NCBI RefSeq assembly: GCF_030287405.1
Contig: NZ_JASVVV010000004.1
Coordinates: forward strand, 138,081 to 202,080
Origin: Halalkalicoccus sp. NIPERK01
GTDB taxonomy: Archaea > Halobacteriota > Halobacteria > Halobacteriales > Halalkalicoccaceae
DNA length: 64,000 nt
Reading direction: 5' to 3'
The notes below the pieces were generated by a model. The model did no database searches. It was given only the letters and a program-made list of their open reading frames with translations, and had not been told where the DNA came from. Each line of letters begins with the position of its first letter. The stretch's first letter is position 1. Both the position numbers and the translations under genes were made by a program. Positions 52,324 through 62,740 of the stretch are shown here, one piece after another.

Positions 52324-52818
52324 CTACCGCTCGACGACCAGCAGCGCGACCCGCTCGCGGACCAGTTCCTCGAGGCTCGCGTCGGTCGCTGCCCGCTCGT
52401 CGTCGGTGATCGCGTAGAACTCCGTGATCCGCTCCTCGTCCGCCCGGTCGCCCGGTCCCCAGTCGGCGGGTTCGACCACTGCCGAGAGCGCCTCGATCGC
52501 CCCGCTCTCGTCCTCGCCATCCACGACGATCACGACCTCCTGCTCGCCCTCTTCGATTCCGATCTCGAACGCGCGGTTGATCTGCCGGCGGCCCGCGGCG
52601 TACAGCAGGATCTCGACGCTTCGCTTGCGGGCGATCGCCTCGCCGCGCCCCGTCGCCCGGTTCGCCAGTGTTACGGCGCGTTCGAGGTGGGCGGGGCCGG
52701 CGACGTAGCGCGCGTCGAACGCCTGGACCGCACAGGCGTACTCGCTTCCGATATGATCCAGTTCCCCCAGAAACGAATCGAGGTCGTCGATCGCCGCCGT
52801 CCCGGTCAGAAGCCTCAT
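52324..52818 (-). CDS. cgi121: KEOPS complex subunit Cgi121
   Basis: Cgi121 activates KEOPS, which makes t6A at position 37 of ANN-decoding tRNAs. The 164-residue protein has VQAFDARYVAGPAHLERAVTLANRA and SVEILLYAAGRRQINRAFE, the family's tRNA/Bud32-binding core. Its ATG follows the hel308 stop directly (TGAATG on that strand). The pairing of cgi121 with hel308 is common in haloarchaea. Confidence 0.9.
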   Translation of the reverse strand: MRLLTGTAAIDDLDSFLGELDHIGSEYACAVQAFDARYVAGPAHLERAVTLANRATGRGEAIARKRSVEILLYAAGRRQINRAFEIGIEEGEQEVVIVVDGEDESGAIEALSAVVEPADWGPGDRADEERITEFYAITDDERAATDASLEELVRERVALLVVER

Positions 52819-55110
52819 TCAGAAGTCACCGAGGTTGGCCTGTCCCTCGCCGTCGGACTCGACCTCGACCGCCGCCGATTCGTCGGCCTCGATCCCCTCG
52901 ATCGAGGGGTTCGGGTGGCCGGCGTTTCTGAGGATCGTCTCCGTGGTTTTCTCCCGTCCGCGCAGTGCGCCCAACACGACCGACTTCTCGGCGGTCCTGA
53001 GATCTTCGCGCGTCTCGATCCCGGCCTCGTAGAGCCACCGGGCGCGCTTTCGTCCGACGTTGCCGACGCCCGTGAGCCCGAGCAGCTCCTCGCCCACGCC
53101 GTGTTCGACGCGCTGGCGCGCGGCGCTGATCGACGCGACGACCTCGGGTCCCAGATCGAGTTCGACCGCGAGGCGCTCGGCGGCGTTGAGAAGCCACTGG
53201 GCGGTCTCGACCTTTCCCCGCAGGTCGCCCGGCCCGATCGCGTAGCGCTCGGTGATCCTGTCTTCCTCGACCTCGCTGGCCCAGTCCTCCAGTAAGGAAG
53301 CGGTCTTGAGCGCCGAGAGCCAGTCCTCGAAGCGTTCGGCCTCGAACTCCGTGGGCATGTCGCCGAGGAACTCGCGCTCGCGCTCGTAGGCGATCTCGGT
53401 GTACCTCTCGCGGTCGCCCGACCGGAGGTAGAGCCCCCACATGTCGGGAGTGCGCGCGACGAGGTGATACAGGCCGAGCGCGCTCGCCTCCTCCGACCCT
53501 CGGAGGCCGTCGATTATCTCGGCGGCGCTCATCGGATCGAGGTAGAGTCTCGAAACGGTGTGGCCGATCCCGGTCGCTGTGATGTCGTCGCCATCGAGTT
53601 CCTCGCGGCTCGCTTCGCCCTCCGCTCGGTTTTCCGAGGCGCGTTGCGCCTCGCGTTCGAGAAACCCGTTTCGCTCCAGATAGTCGAGCATCCTGTCCGT
53701 CACCGATTCGAGCCGACCGGGGTCGGTCGACTGGGTGGCGTACAGTGTGCGTTCGAGGAACTCCAGTAACCCTTCGCGGGAGTTCGCGAACCCCGAGGCG
53801 ACCGTCGCGAGGATATGCGTGCGGAGCGCGGGTTCGGTCGCCAGTTTCGAGCGGACGGGTTCGGGATCAGCCCAGACGTACCGTTCGAAGAGTTCGTCGA
53901 GTTCGTCGTGGTTCTTCGCGAGCAGGAGGGCCTCGCCGTAGGGGTCGAGGCCGGGCCGGCCCGCCCGGCCCATCATCTGGTGGACCTCCAGCGTTGCGAG
54001 GGGTTTCATCCCGCCGGCGTCGCCGTCGTAGCGCTGCCAGTCGCGGACGATCACCCGCCTGCTCGGGGTGTTGACGCCCGCCGCGAGGGTCGGCGTCGCG
54101 CTGATCGCCTTGATCAGCCGGTCGCGGAAGGCGTCCTCGACCAGCGTGCGGTGCTCGCGCGCGAGGCCCGCGTGGTGGAAGGCCGCCCCCATCTCGATGG
54201 CGTCAGCCAGATCGTCGCTGGTCTCGGAATCGCTCACTCCCCTGACTTCCTCAGCGAGATCGACGAGATCGGCTCGCTCCTCGCCCGTGAGATGGGGGTC
54301 GACGGCGCCTCCCAAGCGGCGGGCGGCGGCCTCGGCGTTCCGCCGAGAATTGACGAACACGAGCGAGGATCCCCCATCCGAGAGCGCATCGCTCACGAGC
54401 GCCGTGGTCGGGTTCTCGCCCGACTCGACGGCGAACTCCTCCTGGGAGCCGTCGTCGAAGTGCAGCGCGCTGCCGTAATGCACTCCGGTACGAAGGTCGA
54501 TGGGGCGCCACTCCGAGTGGACGAGTTCGGCGTCGAGCCACTCGGCGATCTCGCCCGCGTTTCCGACGGTCGCCGAGAGCGCGACCGTCTGGAGCGCGGG
54601 ATTCAACTGCCGGAGCTTCGCCAGCGTGACCTCCAGCGTGGGTCCGCGGTTCGCGTCGTCCACGAGGTGGATCTCGTCGGCGACGACACACGAGAGTTCC
54701 TCGATCCACGAAGCGCCGTTTCGAACGAGCGAGTCGACCTTTTCCGATGTCGCGACGACGATGTCCCGATTGGAGAGCCACTCCTCGTCCGAGTCGTAGT
54801 TGCCGGTCGAAACGCCTACCGAGACGCCGAAGGACTCGAAGCGTTCGAACTCGCGTTTCTTCTCGCTGGCGAGCGCCCGGAGCGGGACGATGTACAGCGC
54901 CTTGCCGCCCCGCTCAACCGAAGTCAGCATCGCGAGTTCGGCGATCAGGGTCTTGCCGCTCGCGGTCGGCACGCTCGCGACGACGCTCTCGCCCTCGGTG
55001 ACGCCGGCTTTCACTGCTTCGGCCTGCGGGGGATAGAGTTCCTCGATGCCCTCCTCGCGGAGGTGCTCGCTCACCCCCGCGGGAAGGCCCGAAAGCTCCG
55101 CGGTTTGCAT
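52819..55110 (-). CDS. hel308: Ski2-like DNA helicase Hel308
   Basis: This helicase acts at stalled forks and in recombination. It is 763 residues, with Q motif YPPQAEAV, Walker A PTASGKT, DEIH box ([11 protein letters not shown]), motif [17 protein letters not shown], a winged-helix and ratchet domain, then a helix-hairpin-helix near the C-terminus ([18 protein letters not shown]). ATG 55110 ([10 protein letters not shown]) is the family start. It is divergent from the ferredoxin gene. Confidence 0.95.
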   Translation of the reverse strand: MQTAELSGLPAGVSEHLREEGIEELYPPQAEAVKAGVTEGESVVASVPTASGKTLIAELAMLTSVERGGKALYIVPLRALASEKKREFERFESFGVSVGVSTGNYDSDEEWLSNRDIVVATSEKVDSLVRNGASWIEELSCVVADEIHLVDDANRGPTLEVTLAKLRQLNPALQTVALSATVGNAGEIAEWLDAELVHSEWRPIDLRTGVHYGSALHFDDGSQEEFAVESGENPTTALVSDALSDGGSSLVFVNSRRNAEAAARRLGGAVDPHLTGEERADLVDLAEEVRGVSDSETSDDLADAIEMGAAFHHAGLAREHRTLVEDAFRDRLIKAISATPTLAAGVNTPSRRVIVRDWQRYDGDAGGMKPLATLEVHQMMGRAGRPGLDPYGEALLLAKNHDELDELFERYVWADPEPVRSKLATEPALRTHILATVASGFANSREGLLEFLERTLYATQSTDPGRLESVTDRMLDYLERNGFLEREAQRASENRAEGEASREELDGDDITATGIGHTVSRLYLDPMSAAEIIDGLRGSEEASALGLYHLVARTPDMWGLYLRSGDRERYTEIAYEREREFLGDMPTEFEAERFEDWLSALKTASLLEDWASEVEEDRITERYAIGPGDLRGKVETAQWLLNAAERLAVELDLGPEVVASISAARQRVEHGVGEELLGLTGVGNVGRKRARWLYEAGIETREDLRTAEKSVVLGALRGREKTTETILRNAGHPNPSIEGIEADESAAVEVESDGEGQANLGDF

Positions 55111-55199
55111 TACGCGTGTTTCGCCCGTCATCCGGTTTAAACTGTCGCCCGAGGGCCGTGCTCCGCCACGGTTTTAGGCCTCTCGGCGCAACCTCGGGT

Positions 55200-55442
55200 A
55201 TGCGCATCGAATACAATAGAGATACCTGCATCGGGATCTACCAGTGCGTCGACGAGTGGGAGAAGTTCGAGAAGGACATGGACGCCGGGAAGGCCGAACT
55301 CGTCGGCGCGGAGGAGGAAGACGGCGTCTTCGTCCTCGAGGTCCCCGAGGGCGAGGAGTTCGACGCCGAGATGGCCGCCCGGGTCTGCCCCGTCGACGCC
55401 ATCACGCTCTACGACGACGACGGCGAGCAGATGGTTCCCTGA
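55200..55442 (+). CDS. Small ferredoxin, three-cysteine ([3Fe-4S]-type) pattern
   Basis: The 80-residue acidic protein has Cys10-x5-Cys16 (DTCIGIYQCVD) and a distant CysPro (VCPVDAI, near 63). That set fits a single [3Fe-4S] cluster, since the second position of a C-x2-C-x2-C set is Gly-Ile instead of Cys. Its promoter contains GGTTTTAGGC. The redox partner is unknown; such ferredoxins serve P450s and other oxidoreductases in other organisms. Confidence 0.8.
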   Translation: MRIEYNRDTCIGIYQCVDEWEKFEKDMDAGKAELVGAEEEDGVFVLEVPEGEEFDAEMAARVCPVDAITLYDDDGEQMVP

Positions 55443-55448
55443 CGGCTC

Positions 55449-55928
55449 TCAGTGCAGGTCCCAGTACTCGCGGGCGTCCTCGCGCTCGAAAAAGCCCTCG
55501 ACGGTGCGCTCCTCGCGCCCCCCGGGCGGCGACCCGGCGAACACGCCGATCGCCCCCGCGTCGGGGTAGACGGTGACGTCGGGTTCCCGCATCGTCGAAA
55601 CGACGAGGTATCGTAGCGGTTCCTCGGAGTCGTTGACGACGCGGTGAGCGCCGGCCTCGCCGGTCGGGAGCGCGACGTACTCCCCTGCTCGAAGGTCGTG
55701 GTCGCCTTCGTCGTGTCTGAGAACGCCGGTCCCCGAGAGGACGTAGATCGCTTCCTCGTTTCCCGTGTGGTAGTGATACGGCCACGACCGACTTTCGGCG
55801 GGTAGTTCGTAGAGGCTACAGCCGATCCGCTCGCCGCCCGCGGCCTCCGCCAACTGCTTGCGGCGAAAGCGTGTGTCGCCGCGGTCGGTCTCGGTCCACT
55901 CGAGGTCGGATTCGTTGACGCGGTCCAT
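55449..55928 (-). CDS. Cupin-domain protein
   Basis: The 159-residue protein has motif 1 WPYHYHTGNEEAIYVLSGTG and motif 2 LPTGEAGAHRVVNDS, so a single cupin barrel with likely metal ligands His, His, Glu, His. The C-terminal 50 residues form an extra acidic extension. It is convergent with the ferredoxin gene. Enzymatic role is unknown. Confidence 0.75.
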   Translation of the reverse strand: MDRVNESDLEWTETDRGDTRFRRKQLAEAAGGERIGCSLYELPAESRSWPYHYHTGNEEAIYVLSGTGVLRHDEGDHDLRAGEYVALPTGEAGAHRVVNDSEEPLRYLVVSTMREPDVTVYPDAGAIGVFAGSPPGGREERTVEGFFEREDAREYWDLH

Positions 55929-55979
55929 ATCGTCGGCTCGACGCGAACCCCGATAGTCGTTGGGTCCCGAACCGGCGGT

Positions 55980-56894
55980 TCAGGCGATCTCGTCGTACTG
56001 CTCCGCGAGTTTGTCGGCGGCCGCGCCCAACTGCTCGCGCTCGAACTCGTCTAAGTCCCACTCCACCACTTCCTCGACGCCCTCGCTGCCGAGTTTCGCG
56101 GGCACGCCGAGGCCGACGCCCGAGTGGCCGAACTCGCCGTCGAGCGGGATCGAGGCGGGGAACACCTCGCCCGTGTCGCGCAGGACGGCCTCGGTCATGT
56201 GGCCGACGCCCGTCGCGGGCCCCCACTCGGTCGCGCCCTTGCGCTCGATGACGTTCATCGCGCTGGTCTGGAGTTCGTCGAGGATCTCCTCCTTCTCCCC
56301 GTCGGTGAACTCGGGGTCCCGGCCGTCGACGCGGACCTTCGAGAACACCGGGACCTGGTCGTCGCCGTGTTCGCCCAGAATGGTCGCCTCGACGTTTCGC
56401 ACCTGTGTGTCGAAGCGCTGTGCGAGGACGTAGCGAAAGCGCGCCGAATCGAGTCGCCCGCCGAAGCCGATCACCTTCGTCCGATCGCGGTCGCCGACCT
56501 CGTAGAGGTGGCGGTTCAGCAGGTCGACCGGGTTCGAGGTGGTGATCGTCACGTAGTCGTCGTTGTGCTCGTCGAGCGAGGAGCCGATGTCCTCCATGAT
56601 CGGGGCGTTGTCGCCCGCCAGATCCAGCCGGCTCTGACCGGGCGAGCGGGGAATCCCGGCGGTGATGACGACGACGTCCGAACCTGCCGTGGCCTCGTAG
56701 TCGCCCTGCCGGACCGTGGTGTTGGCGTCGTAGGCCACCCCGTGGTTGGCGTCGGCGGCCTGCCCGACCGTGTCGTCCTCCTTCTCGGGGATGTCCACGA
56801 GGACGAGTTCGTCAGCGATGTCCCGTAGCGCGATGTTGTAGGCCGCGGCGGCACCCACCGTACCGGCCGCGCCGACGACGCTCACTTTCGTCAT
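55980..56894 (-). CDS. mdh: Malate dehydrogenase, haloarchaeal LDH-like type
   Basis: This enzyme interconverts malate and oxaloacetate with NAD(H). It is 304 residues, the length of the well-studied Haloarcula enzyme. [16 protein letters not shown] is the nucleotide fold, [15 protein letters not shown] holds the substrate-loop Arg, and [15 protein letters not shown] supplies the catalytic His. The sequence is very acidic. It stands alone as a single gene. Confidence 0.93.
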   Translation of the reverse strand: MTKVSVVGAAGTVGAAAAYNIALRDIADELVLVDIPEKEDDTVGQAADANHGVAYDANTTVRQGDYEATAGSDVVVITAGIPRSPGQSRLDLAGDNAPIMEDIGSSLDEHNDDYVTITTSNPVDLLNRHLYEVGDRDRTKVIGFGGRLDSARFRYVLAQRFDTQVRNVEATILGEHGDDQVPVFSKVRVDGRDPEFTDGEKEEILDELQTSAMNVIERKGATEWGPATGVGHMTEAVLRDTGEVFPASIPLDGEFGHSGVGLGVPAKLGSEGVEEVVEWDLDEFEREQLGAAADKLAEQYDEIA

Positions 56895-57025
56895 ATCACG
56901 TAACACGGCCACGCCGAGGCCGTTAAACGTATCGGAACGGGGGGTTTCTCGCGTCGTCCCGCGTAGGTTGATTCGACGGATGACGAACCCGTAGTCCTTT
57001 TCGGCGTCACGACCCTCCTTCGGGT

Positions 57026-57616
57026 ATGAGCGAGTTCGACAAAGAGGCCGAACGCGAGAAACTCCGGGAGAAGTACGCGAACGAGCAGAAGGACAGGGAA
57101 TCCACCCAGCGCATGAGCGACCTCCTCCTCCAGGGCGCGACGATGACCAACAAACACTGCGATCGGTGTGGCGACCCGATCTTCCGCTACGAGGGCCAGG
57201 AGTTCTGCGCCTCGTGTCAGGCCGCGGGACAGGCGGCCGACGGAGCGGCCGATACCGGCGGACGGCCCGATCAGGGGTCGTCCGACCCCGCCGAGACGAC
57301 CCCCGAAAGCGAGGCCGCCGCCCGCGCGGTCGCGGACGAGGAACGATCGGATCCCGTCGACACCGGCTCCCAGCCCTCCGAGGTCCGCGAGACCGAACCC
57401 GAGGAACCGTCCCCCACCGAATCCCGTGAGCTACCCACCGAAACCCGGTCGGTCTCGACGGGAGGCGACCTCTCGGGGGCGCGCGAGGAACTCGGGCGGA
57501 CGATCGCCACGCTCGCCCGGCGGGCCGCCGACGCGGAGGACCCCCGACGCGCCCGCGAGTTCCTCGAAGCCGCGGACGAGGCCGCAGAAACCCTCGCCAC
57601 GCTGAACGGGCGCTAG
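57026..57616 (+). CDS. Zn-ribbon protein of the SSSCA1/autoantigen p27 family
   Basis: The 196-residue protein begins with a charged helix ([18 protein letters not shown]), then [36 protein letters not shown], the signature zinc ribbon (C45, C48, C60, C63). A long disordered acidic Pro/Thr/Ser linker (about 70-140) and a C-terminal helix follow. Family function in archaea is unknown. Its stop shares CTAG with kptA. Confidence 0.82.
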   Translation: MSEFDKEAEREKLREKYANEQKDRESTQRMSDLLLQGATMTNKHCDRCGDPIFRYEGQEFCASCQAAGQAADGAADTGGRPDQGSSDPAETTPESEAAARAVADEERSDPVDTGSQPSEVRETEPEEPSPTESRELPTETRSVSTGGDLSGAREELGRTIATLARRAADAEDPRRAREFLEAADEAAETLATLNGR

Positions 57617-58242
57617 TCGAGGACCGCGAGGTATTCTGGAGGTACTCGATCGGTCGTGTAGATCCCCTTCCCGCGCCGGACGATCCGGTGACCCCCGTCC
57701 TTCATCCCTTCTGTGTCCACGACGAACACCGCCGGCTCGTTCGCGTGTCGTCGGCCGACCTCACGGGCCTCGTCGACGGTCGCCGAGAGGTGGACCTGCT
57801 GGCGATCCATCGGCTTCAACCCCTGCTCGCGGATCGCCGGAACGTTCTCGGGGGCGGTCCCGTGATACAGTTCGTCGGGGACGGGCGTCTGGACGGGTTC
57901 GAGATCGACGTCGATGGAGTGGCCGTAGGCGGCGCGCACCCGCTCGCCCGAGCGCTCGAAGCGTCCCTTTGGGTCGGTCGCGATCACGCCCGCGACGTCC
58001 CCCGGTTCGGCCCAGTCGTACTTTCGGAGGACTGCCTCCACGAGGTCGTCGTAAGCCGTCCAACCGCGTTCGTCGAGCGCGAGGCCGGCGTCCTCGGGGA
58101 AGTGCCTGAGCGCGCCGCTGGCGAACGTCGAGAGGCGTTTTCGTCGATTCTTGCCCAAGAGTCGATCGCCCGGCTCACCGCAGACTGGACACGTCTCGCC
58201 CTCGAAGTGGCCGTGGTCGGGACAGCGACGGATCTCGCTCAC
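57613..58242 (-). CDS. kptA: RNA 2'-phosphotransferase, KptA/Tpt1 family
   Basis: This protein transfers a 2'-phosphate from RNA to NAD+. It has 209 residues from GTG 58242 (or 223 from ATG 58284). An N-terminal zinc motif ([16 protein letters not shown]) precedes the KptA fold: [23 protein letters not shown], then [19 protein letters not shown] (NAD-binding) and [13 protein letters not shown]. The natural substrate in archaea is unclear. Confidence 0.88.
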   Translation of the reverse strand: MSEIRRCPDHGHFEGETCPVCGEPGDRLLGKNRRKRLSTFASGALRHFPEDAGLALDERGWTAYDDLVEAVLRKYDWAEPGDVAGVIATDPKGRFERSGERVRAAYGHSIDVDLEPVQTPVPDELYHGTAPENVPAIREQGLKPMDRQQVHLSATVDEAREVGRRHANEPAVFVVDTEGMKDGGHRIVRRGKGIYTTDRVPPEYLAVLD

Positions 58243-58320
58243 ACTTCCCCTCGGAACCGCCACCGGAAAAGCGCCGTTCACCACGGTAATTTATGATCGA
58301 CTCGGCCACACTCACGAGTG

Positions 58321-59949
58321 ATGTCCACGCACAACATGGCGGACTACGACGAACTGTGCGAGCGTTTCGAGTGGGACGATATCTACGCCGAGGCCGACTG
58401 GGACGCTCCCGATGAACTCAACGTCGCCCACGAGGTCTGCGACCGCCATCCACCCGATCGAACCGCGCTGGAGTACGCCGGAAGCGAGGGCGAGCGCGAG
58501 ACGCTCACCTTCGGCGACCTGACCGAGCGCTCGAACCGCTTTGCCAGCGTCCTTTCGGGCCTCGTCGACCGCGGCGACCGCGTCTTCTCGTATCTGCCCC
58601 GCGTCCCCGAACACTACGTCGCGCTCGTGGGAACCCTCAAGGCCGGCGCCGTCTTCGGCGGGGTCAACGAACGGTTCGGCCCGGAGGGGATCGCCTACCG
58701 CCTCGACGACTGTGAGGCGAAGGCGATCGTCACGACCGCCGCGAACCGCGAGACGGTCGCCGACGCCCTCGAAGACGCCCCGTCGGTCGAACACGTCATC
58801 GTCGTCGGGAACGGTCGGGAGGGAGATCTCGACTTCCACGCCGAGTGCGGGGCGGCGAGCCCCGAGTTCGAGGCCGTCCGAACCAGTGGCGAGGACGACG
58901 CCCTGCTCTACTACACCAGCGGTACTACTGGCAGGGCGAAGGGCGTGCTCCACAAACACCGCTGGGTCGCGGGCGTCGCGGCCACCCAGCGCTTCGCGGT
59001 CGACCTCCAGGACGGGGACCTCTACTGGTCGACCGGGGATCTGGGCTGGCTCACCGGCCCGATCAACACCCTCGGAGCCTGGTTCTGGGGGACGAGCCAG
59101 TTCACCTACGAGGGCGAGTTCGACCCCGAGGCGTGGGCGGAACTGCTCGACGAGTATCCCATTACCGTCCTTTTCAGCGTTCCCACCGCCTACCGGATGC
59201 TGCGCGAGAAGGAGTCGGTCCTCGACGAGGTGGACTTGGACCTGCGTCACGCCCTCTCGATCGGCGAACCCCTCTCCGCTGGCGTCGTCGACTGGGGCGA
59301 GGACGTTCTGGGGGTGACGATCCACGACACCTACGGCCAGACCGAGACGGGCAACATGATTATCAACAACTACCCGACGATGGAGATCCGGCCCGGTAGC
59401 ATGGGCAAACCCCTCCCCGGAATCGAGGCGACCGTCGTGGATCCCGAGACGGGCGAACCCCTTCCGCCGGGCGAGACTGGCGAGATCGCCCAGCGCGGAA
59501 ACTACCCCTGCTTTTTCGCCGAATACTGGGAGCAGCCCGAGAAGACCGCCGAGTGTTTCGTAAACGATTGGTACCTCTCGGGTGATCTGGGTTACCTCGA
59601 CGAGGATGGGTACTTCTGGTTCGAGGGACGGGCCGACGACGTGATCATCTCCTCGGGCTACCGGATCGGTCCCTTCGAGGTCGAGAGCTCGCTCGGCGAA
59701 CATCCCGCCGTCGCGGAGGCCGCCGTCGTCCCCAAATCCGACCCCGAGCGGGGCAACATCGTCAAGGCATACGTCGTCCTCAGCGAGGGGACCGACCCCT
59801 CCGAGGGACTCGTCGGCGACATCCAGAACCACGTCAAGGACGAACTCGCGGCCCACGAGTACCCGCGAGAGATCGAGTTCGTCGAGGAACTACCCAAGAC
59901 CGTGACCGGGAAGATCCGCCGGACCGAACTCCGAGACGAGACCGCCTAG
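58321..59949 (+). CDS. Acyl-CoA synthetase (AMP-forming), acetyl/medium-chain type
   Basis: The enzyme activates a carboxylate to acyl-AMP and acyl-CoA. The 542-residue protein has the P-loop YYTSGTTGRAKG, DTYGQTETG, the hinge GRADDVIISSGYRIGPFEVE and the C-terminal lysine in KTVTGKIRRTEL. TATA-like TAATTTATGA lies about 28 bases before the ATG. A downstream start (MADYDELCE) is also possible. Substrate chain length cannot be told from sequence alone. Confidence 0.87.
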   Translation: MSTHNMADYDELCERFEWDDIYAEADWDAPDELNVAHEVCDRHPPDRTALEYAGSEGERETLTFGDLTERSNRFASVLSGLVDRGDRVFSYLPRVPEHYVALVGTLKAGAVFGGVNERFGPEGIAYRLDDCEAKAIVTTAANRETVADALEDAPSVEHVIVVGNGREGDLDFHAECGAASPEFEAVRTSGEDDALLYYTSGTTGRAKGVLHKHRWVAGVAATQRFAVDLQDGDLYWSTGDLGWLTGPINTLGAWFWGTSQFTYEGEFDPEAWAELLDEYPITVLFSVPTAYRMLREKESVLDEVDLDLRHALSIGEPLSAGVVDWGEDVLGVTIHDTYGQTETGNMIINNYPTMEIRPGSMGKPLPGIEATVVDPETGEPLPPGETGEIAQRGNYPCFFAEYWEQPEKTAECFVNDWYLSGDLGYLDEDGYFWFEGRADDVIISSGYRIGPFEVESSLGEHPAVAEAAVVPKSDPERGNIVKAYVVLSEGTDPSEGLVGDIQNHVKDELAAHEYPREIEFVEELPKTVTGKIRRTELRDETA

Positions 59950-60182
59950 TCGCTCACCGACAGCGGCCCCACCGGTCGTTTCGGTCCGGCCCCTTCGCGC
60001 ACTCCTTCGAACTCTCCCCGGTACTCGACCTCGGGGACGAACTCGATCGGTTCGGGTTCCACCCGGTCCGATTCGCCGTAGCACTCGAACTCCCACGCGT
60101 TCCCCGCCGTCGCCTCGTGCTGTGGCTCGCCGTACCGCGACTCCGGATCTACGTCGCCCGACTCGGATCTCCTGCTGAACAT
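59946..60182 (-). CDS. Short acidic protein, unknown
   Basis: The product is 78 residues, beginning MFSRRSESGDVDPESRYG, rich in Glu, Pro and Gly, with no hydrophobic segment. Its stop shares CTAG with the acyl-CoA synthetase gene. AT-rich sequence at 60183-60240 could carry its promoter. It may be a small disordered haloarchaeal protein. Confidence 0.45.
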   Translation of the reverse strand: MFSRRSESGDVDPESRYGEPQHEATAGNAWEFECYGESDRVEPEPIEFVPEVEYRGEFEGVREGAGPKRPVGPLSVSD

Positions 60183-60275
60183 TGATTCGTACTCGAGTAA
60201 ACTACCACCAGGACAATAACTCTATCCCACAAACAACTAGTGGTGTATAATGACCCCAGGTGGAACCGTATATCC

Positions 60276-62675
60276 CTACGACTCGTATTTGCTGGCGACG
60301 ACCTCGCGGATCCGGCCCGCCGTCACCTCGCCGACGCCCGCCGCCTCCTGGAGGTCCTCCTCGCTCGCGGTCAGCACCGCCTCGACGCTCCCGAACTCCG
60401 AGAGCAGGGAGCGGGCAGTCACGGGTCCGATGTCGGCGATCGACCCGACGACGTACTCCTGTTGTTCAGCGAGCGTCTTCGAGGACTTCCTGCCGTGGAC
60501 GCTGACCTCGCGCTTTTCGACCTCCTGTTCGCGCCCCGCGATGACGGCCAGCAGGTCGGCGGTGTCGGCCTCGTCCTCGGTTCGCAACACGGAGGCCCCG
60601 AAGTCGATCGCGAGACTCGCGAGCGCTCCTCGAATGGCGTTCGGGTGGACGTTTCGCTCCTCGTAGAGCCCCTCGCCCTCGATGATCACGACGGGCCGCG
60701 AGTAGTGCCGGGCCATGTCCCCGACCTGCTCGAACACCGAGCGGTCGCCGCCGACGAGGGTGTCGAGGAAGTCCGTCACGGATTTGCGCTCTACTGCGAC
60801 CCGGTCCGAGAGGACGTAGTCGCCGACCTCCAATGTCTCGAGGCGCGTGCTGATCCCCTCGCGCGTCGAGAGGTCCCGGGCGATCGTCGCGTCGAGTTCG
60901 CGCTGGTCGGCGACGATCTCGATCCCGTCCTCGGCGTCGGGAACCACGCGGTCGGCGGGATCGACGTCCCCGCCGTCTTCCCCGTCTCCACCCTCGCTTC
61001 CTTCCGTCTCCGGTTCGTAGGATTCCAGCCCGTGTCGGAGGTCGCCCCCGGTGTCCCCCTCACCGTCGCTTCCCGCACCGTCGGCGTCGAAGTCGGCGAG
61101 TCGGCGCTGGCTCGGGTCGAGTTGTTCCTCCACCTCCTCCGCCACCCCCTTCAGCTTCCGGAGTTCCGACTCCATCTCCTTCTCGCGCCGCCGGGAGATC
61201 CAGAAGTACGCCTCGTCGCGGGTGTCCTCCGCCAGGAGGACGACCACGCGGCCCTCGTCCTGTCTTCCCGTCCTCCCTTTGCGCTGGATCGCCCGAATCG
61301 CCGTCGGGACGGGTTCGTAAAAGAGCACGAGGTCCACCTCGGGCACGTCCAGGCCCTCCTCCGCGACCGAGGTCGAGACCAGCACCTCGAACTCGCCCGC
61401 CCGGAAGGCATCGAGCACCTCCTTCTGTTGTTTCTGGGTCATCCCCGAACTCCCCTCCTTGTCGCCCTGCCCGACGAATCGCCGGGCGTCGACGTGCTCC
61501 GAGAGGAACTCGGTGAGGGTCTCGGCGGTGTCGCGGTACTCGGTGAAGACGATCACCCGCTGTCCCCCGTCGACCAGCGTCTCGATGGCGAGGCGCCGCG
61601 TCTCCGAGAGCTTCGGGTGGAGGTCGTCGTACGCGTCGGCTCGCCGCATCGCCTCCCGGACTTTGGGCTCGCTGACGAGTCGCTGGCTCGCCTTCGACGC
61701 GCCCGACGAGCGCGCCTCGTTTCGCAGGCGCTCGAAGTAGGCTTCGAGGGACTCGACGCCCTGGGACTCGACCACCTCGACGGCGTGTTTCAGCTTCATC
61801 ACCTCGGCGTGGACCGACATCCCCTGATAGCCCTCCGACTGGTCGTTCCCAATCAGCTTCTGGAGTTCGCTTCGCACGCCGAACAGTTCCTTCCGGGAGA
61901 CGTCGACCCGCGCCGAGCCGATCACGCCGAGTTCCTTCAGCCTCTCCAGGCGGTCCTTGATCACCTCGTTGAGCGCGTCGCGGATCTCGACGATCTCCTC
62001 GGGGACCTCGATACGTTTCCACTCGACTTCCGTCTCGTAGGTGTACTCCGCGACGTCCGAGTCGTCCTCGGTCATCACCTCGACCTCGGTGATCCCGAGG
62101 TTCTCACACACCTCCAGAATCGCCTCCTCGCCACCTCCGGGGGAAGCGCTCATCCCCGTTACTAGTGGGTTTTCGGCGTCCGCGTGGTAGCGTTCGGCGA
62201 TATATACATATGAATAGTCGCCGGTCGCGCGGTGACACTCGTCGAAGGTGAGGTGGACGACCTCCGAAAGGGAGATCCGCCCGCCGACGAGGTCGTTCTC
62301 GACGACCTGCGGGGTGGCGATGACTATTCGAGAATCGTCCCACAGCGCCGCCCGGTCGTCGGGGCGGACCTCCCCCGTGAAGACGACGATCTCCTCGTCG
62401 GGAATCTCGAGGGCCTCGCGATAGAACTCGGCGTGTTGCTCGACGAGGGGTTTCGTCGGCGCGAGAAAGAGCGATTTGCCGCCGAGGTCGTTGAGCCGTT
62501 CGGCGGTGACGAGCAGGCTCACCGTCGTCTTGCCGAGTCCGGTGGGAAGGCACACGAGCGTGTGGGCGGCCTTCGCCGTGCCGGCGAGTTGGATCTGGTA
62601 GAGCCGGCGTTCGATGAACCCCGGCGTGAGGAGGGGATGATCCACCCGGGGGATCTGCTCGTCCGTGGCGGCCAT
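60276..62675 (-). CDS. hef: Hef helicase-nuclease (XPF/FANCM family)
   Basis: This archaeal fork-processing protein has 799 residues. The N-terminal SF2 helicase includes Walker A PTGLGKTT, DECH box (FDECHRATGDYSYVYI) and motif VI RKGRTGRQDEGRV. After a disordered acidic linker (about 535-580) comes the XPF nuclease with ERKSVTDFLDTL and EIVADQRELD, then a tandem helix-hairpin-helix (ADIGPVTARSLLSEFG, AAGVGEVTAGRI). The longer open frame upstream is non-homologous; MAATDEQIP is the start. Confidence 0.95.
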   Translation of the reverse strand: MAATDEQIPRVDHPLLTPGFIERRLYQIQLAGTAKAAHTLVCLPTGLGKTTVSLLVTAERLNDLGGKSLFLAPTKPLVEQHAEFYREALEIPDEEIVVFTGEVRPDDRAALWDDSRIVIATPQVVENDLVGGRISLSEVVHLTFDECHRATGDYSYVYIAERYHADAENPLVTGMSASPGGGEEAILEVCENLGITEVEVMTEDDSDVAEYTYETEVEWKRIEVPEEIVEIRDALNEVIKDRLERLKELGVIGSARVDVSRKELFGVRSELQKLIGNDQSEGYQGMSVHAEVMKLKHAVEVVESQGVESLEAYFERLRNEARSSGASKASQRLVSEPKVREAMRRADAYDDLHPKLSETRRLAIETLVDGGQRVIVFTEYRDTAETLTEFLSEHVDARRFVGQGDKEGSSGMTQKQQKEVLDAFRAGEFEVLVSTSVAEEGLDVPEVDLVLFYEPVPTAIRAIQRKGRTGRQDEGRVVVLLAEDTRDEAYFWISRRREKEMESELRKLKGVAEEVEEQLDPSQRRLADFDADGAGSDGEGDTGGDLRHGLESYEPETEGSEGGDGEDGGDVDPADRVVPDAEDGIEIVADQRELDATIARDLSTREGISTRLETLEVGDYVLSDRVAVERKSVTDFLDTLVGGDRSVFEQVGDMARHYSRPVVIIEGEGLYEERNVHPNAIRGALASLAIDFGASVLRTEDEADTADLLAVIAGREQEVEKREVSVHGRKSSKTLAEQQEYVVGSIADIGPVTARSLLSEFGSVEAVLTASEEDLQEAAGVGEVTAGRIREVVASKYES

Positions 62676-62740
62676 TGGCTCGTTTTGTTCGTTCTCGGGG
62701 TTAAGGGTTCGTGTAGCGGGGTGGAAGTGGAGAACCGGCC

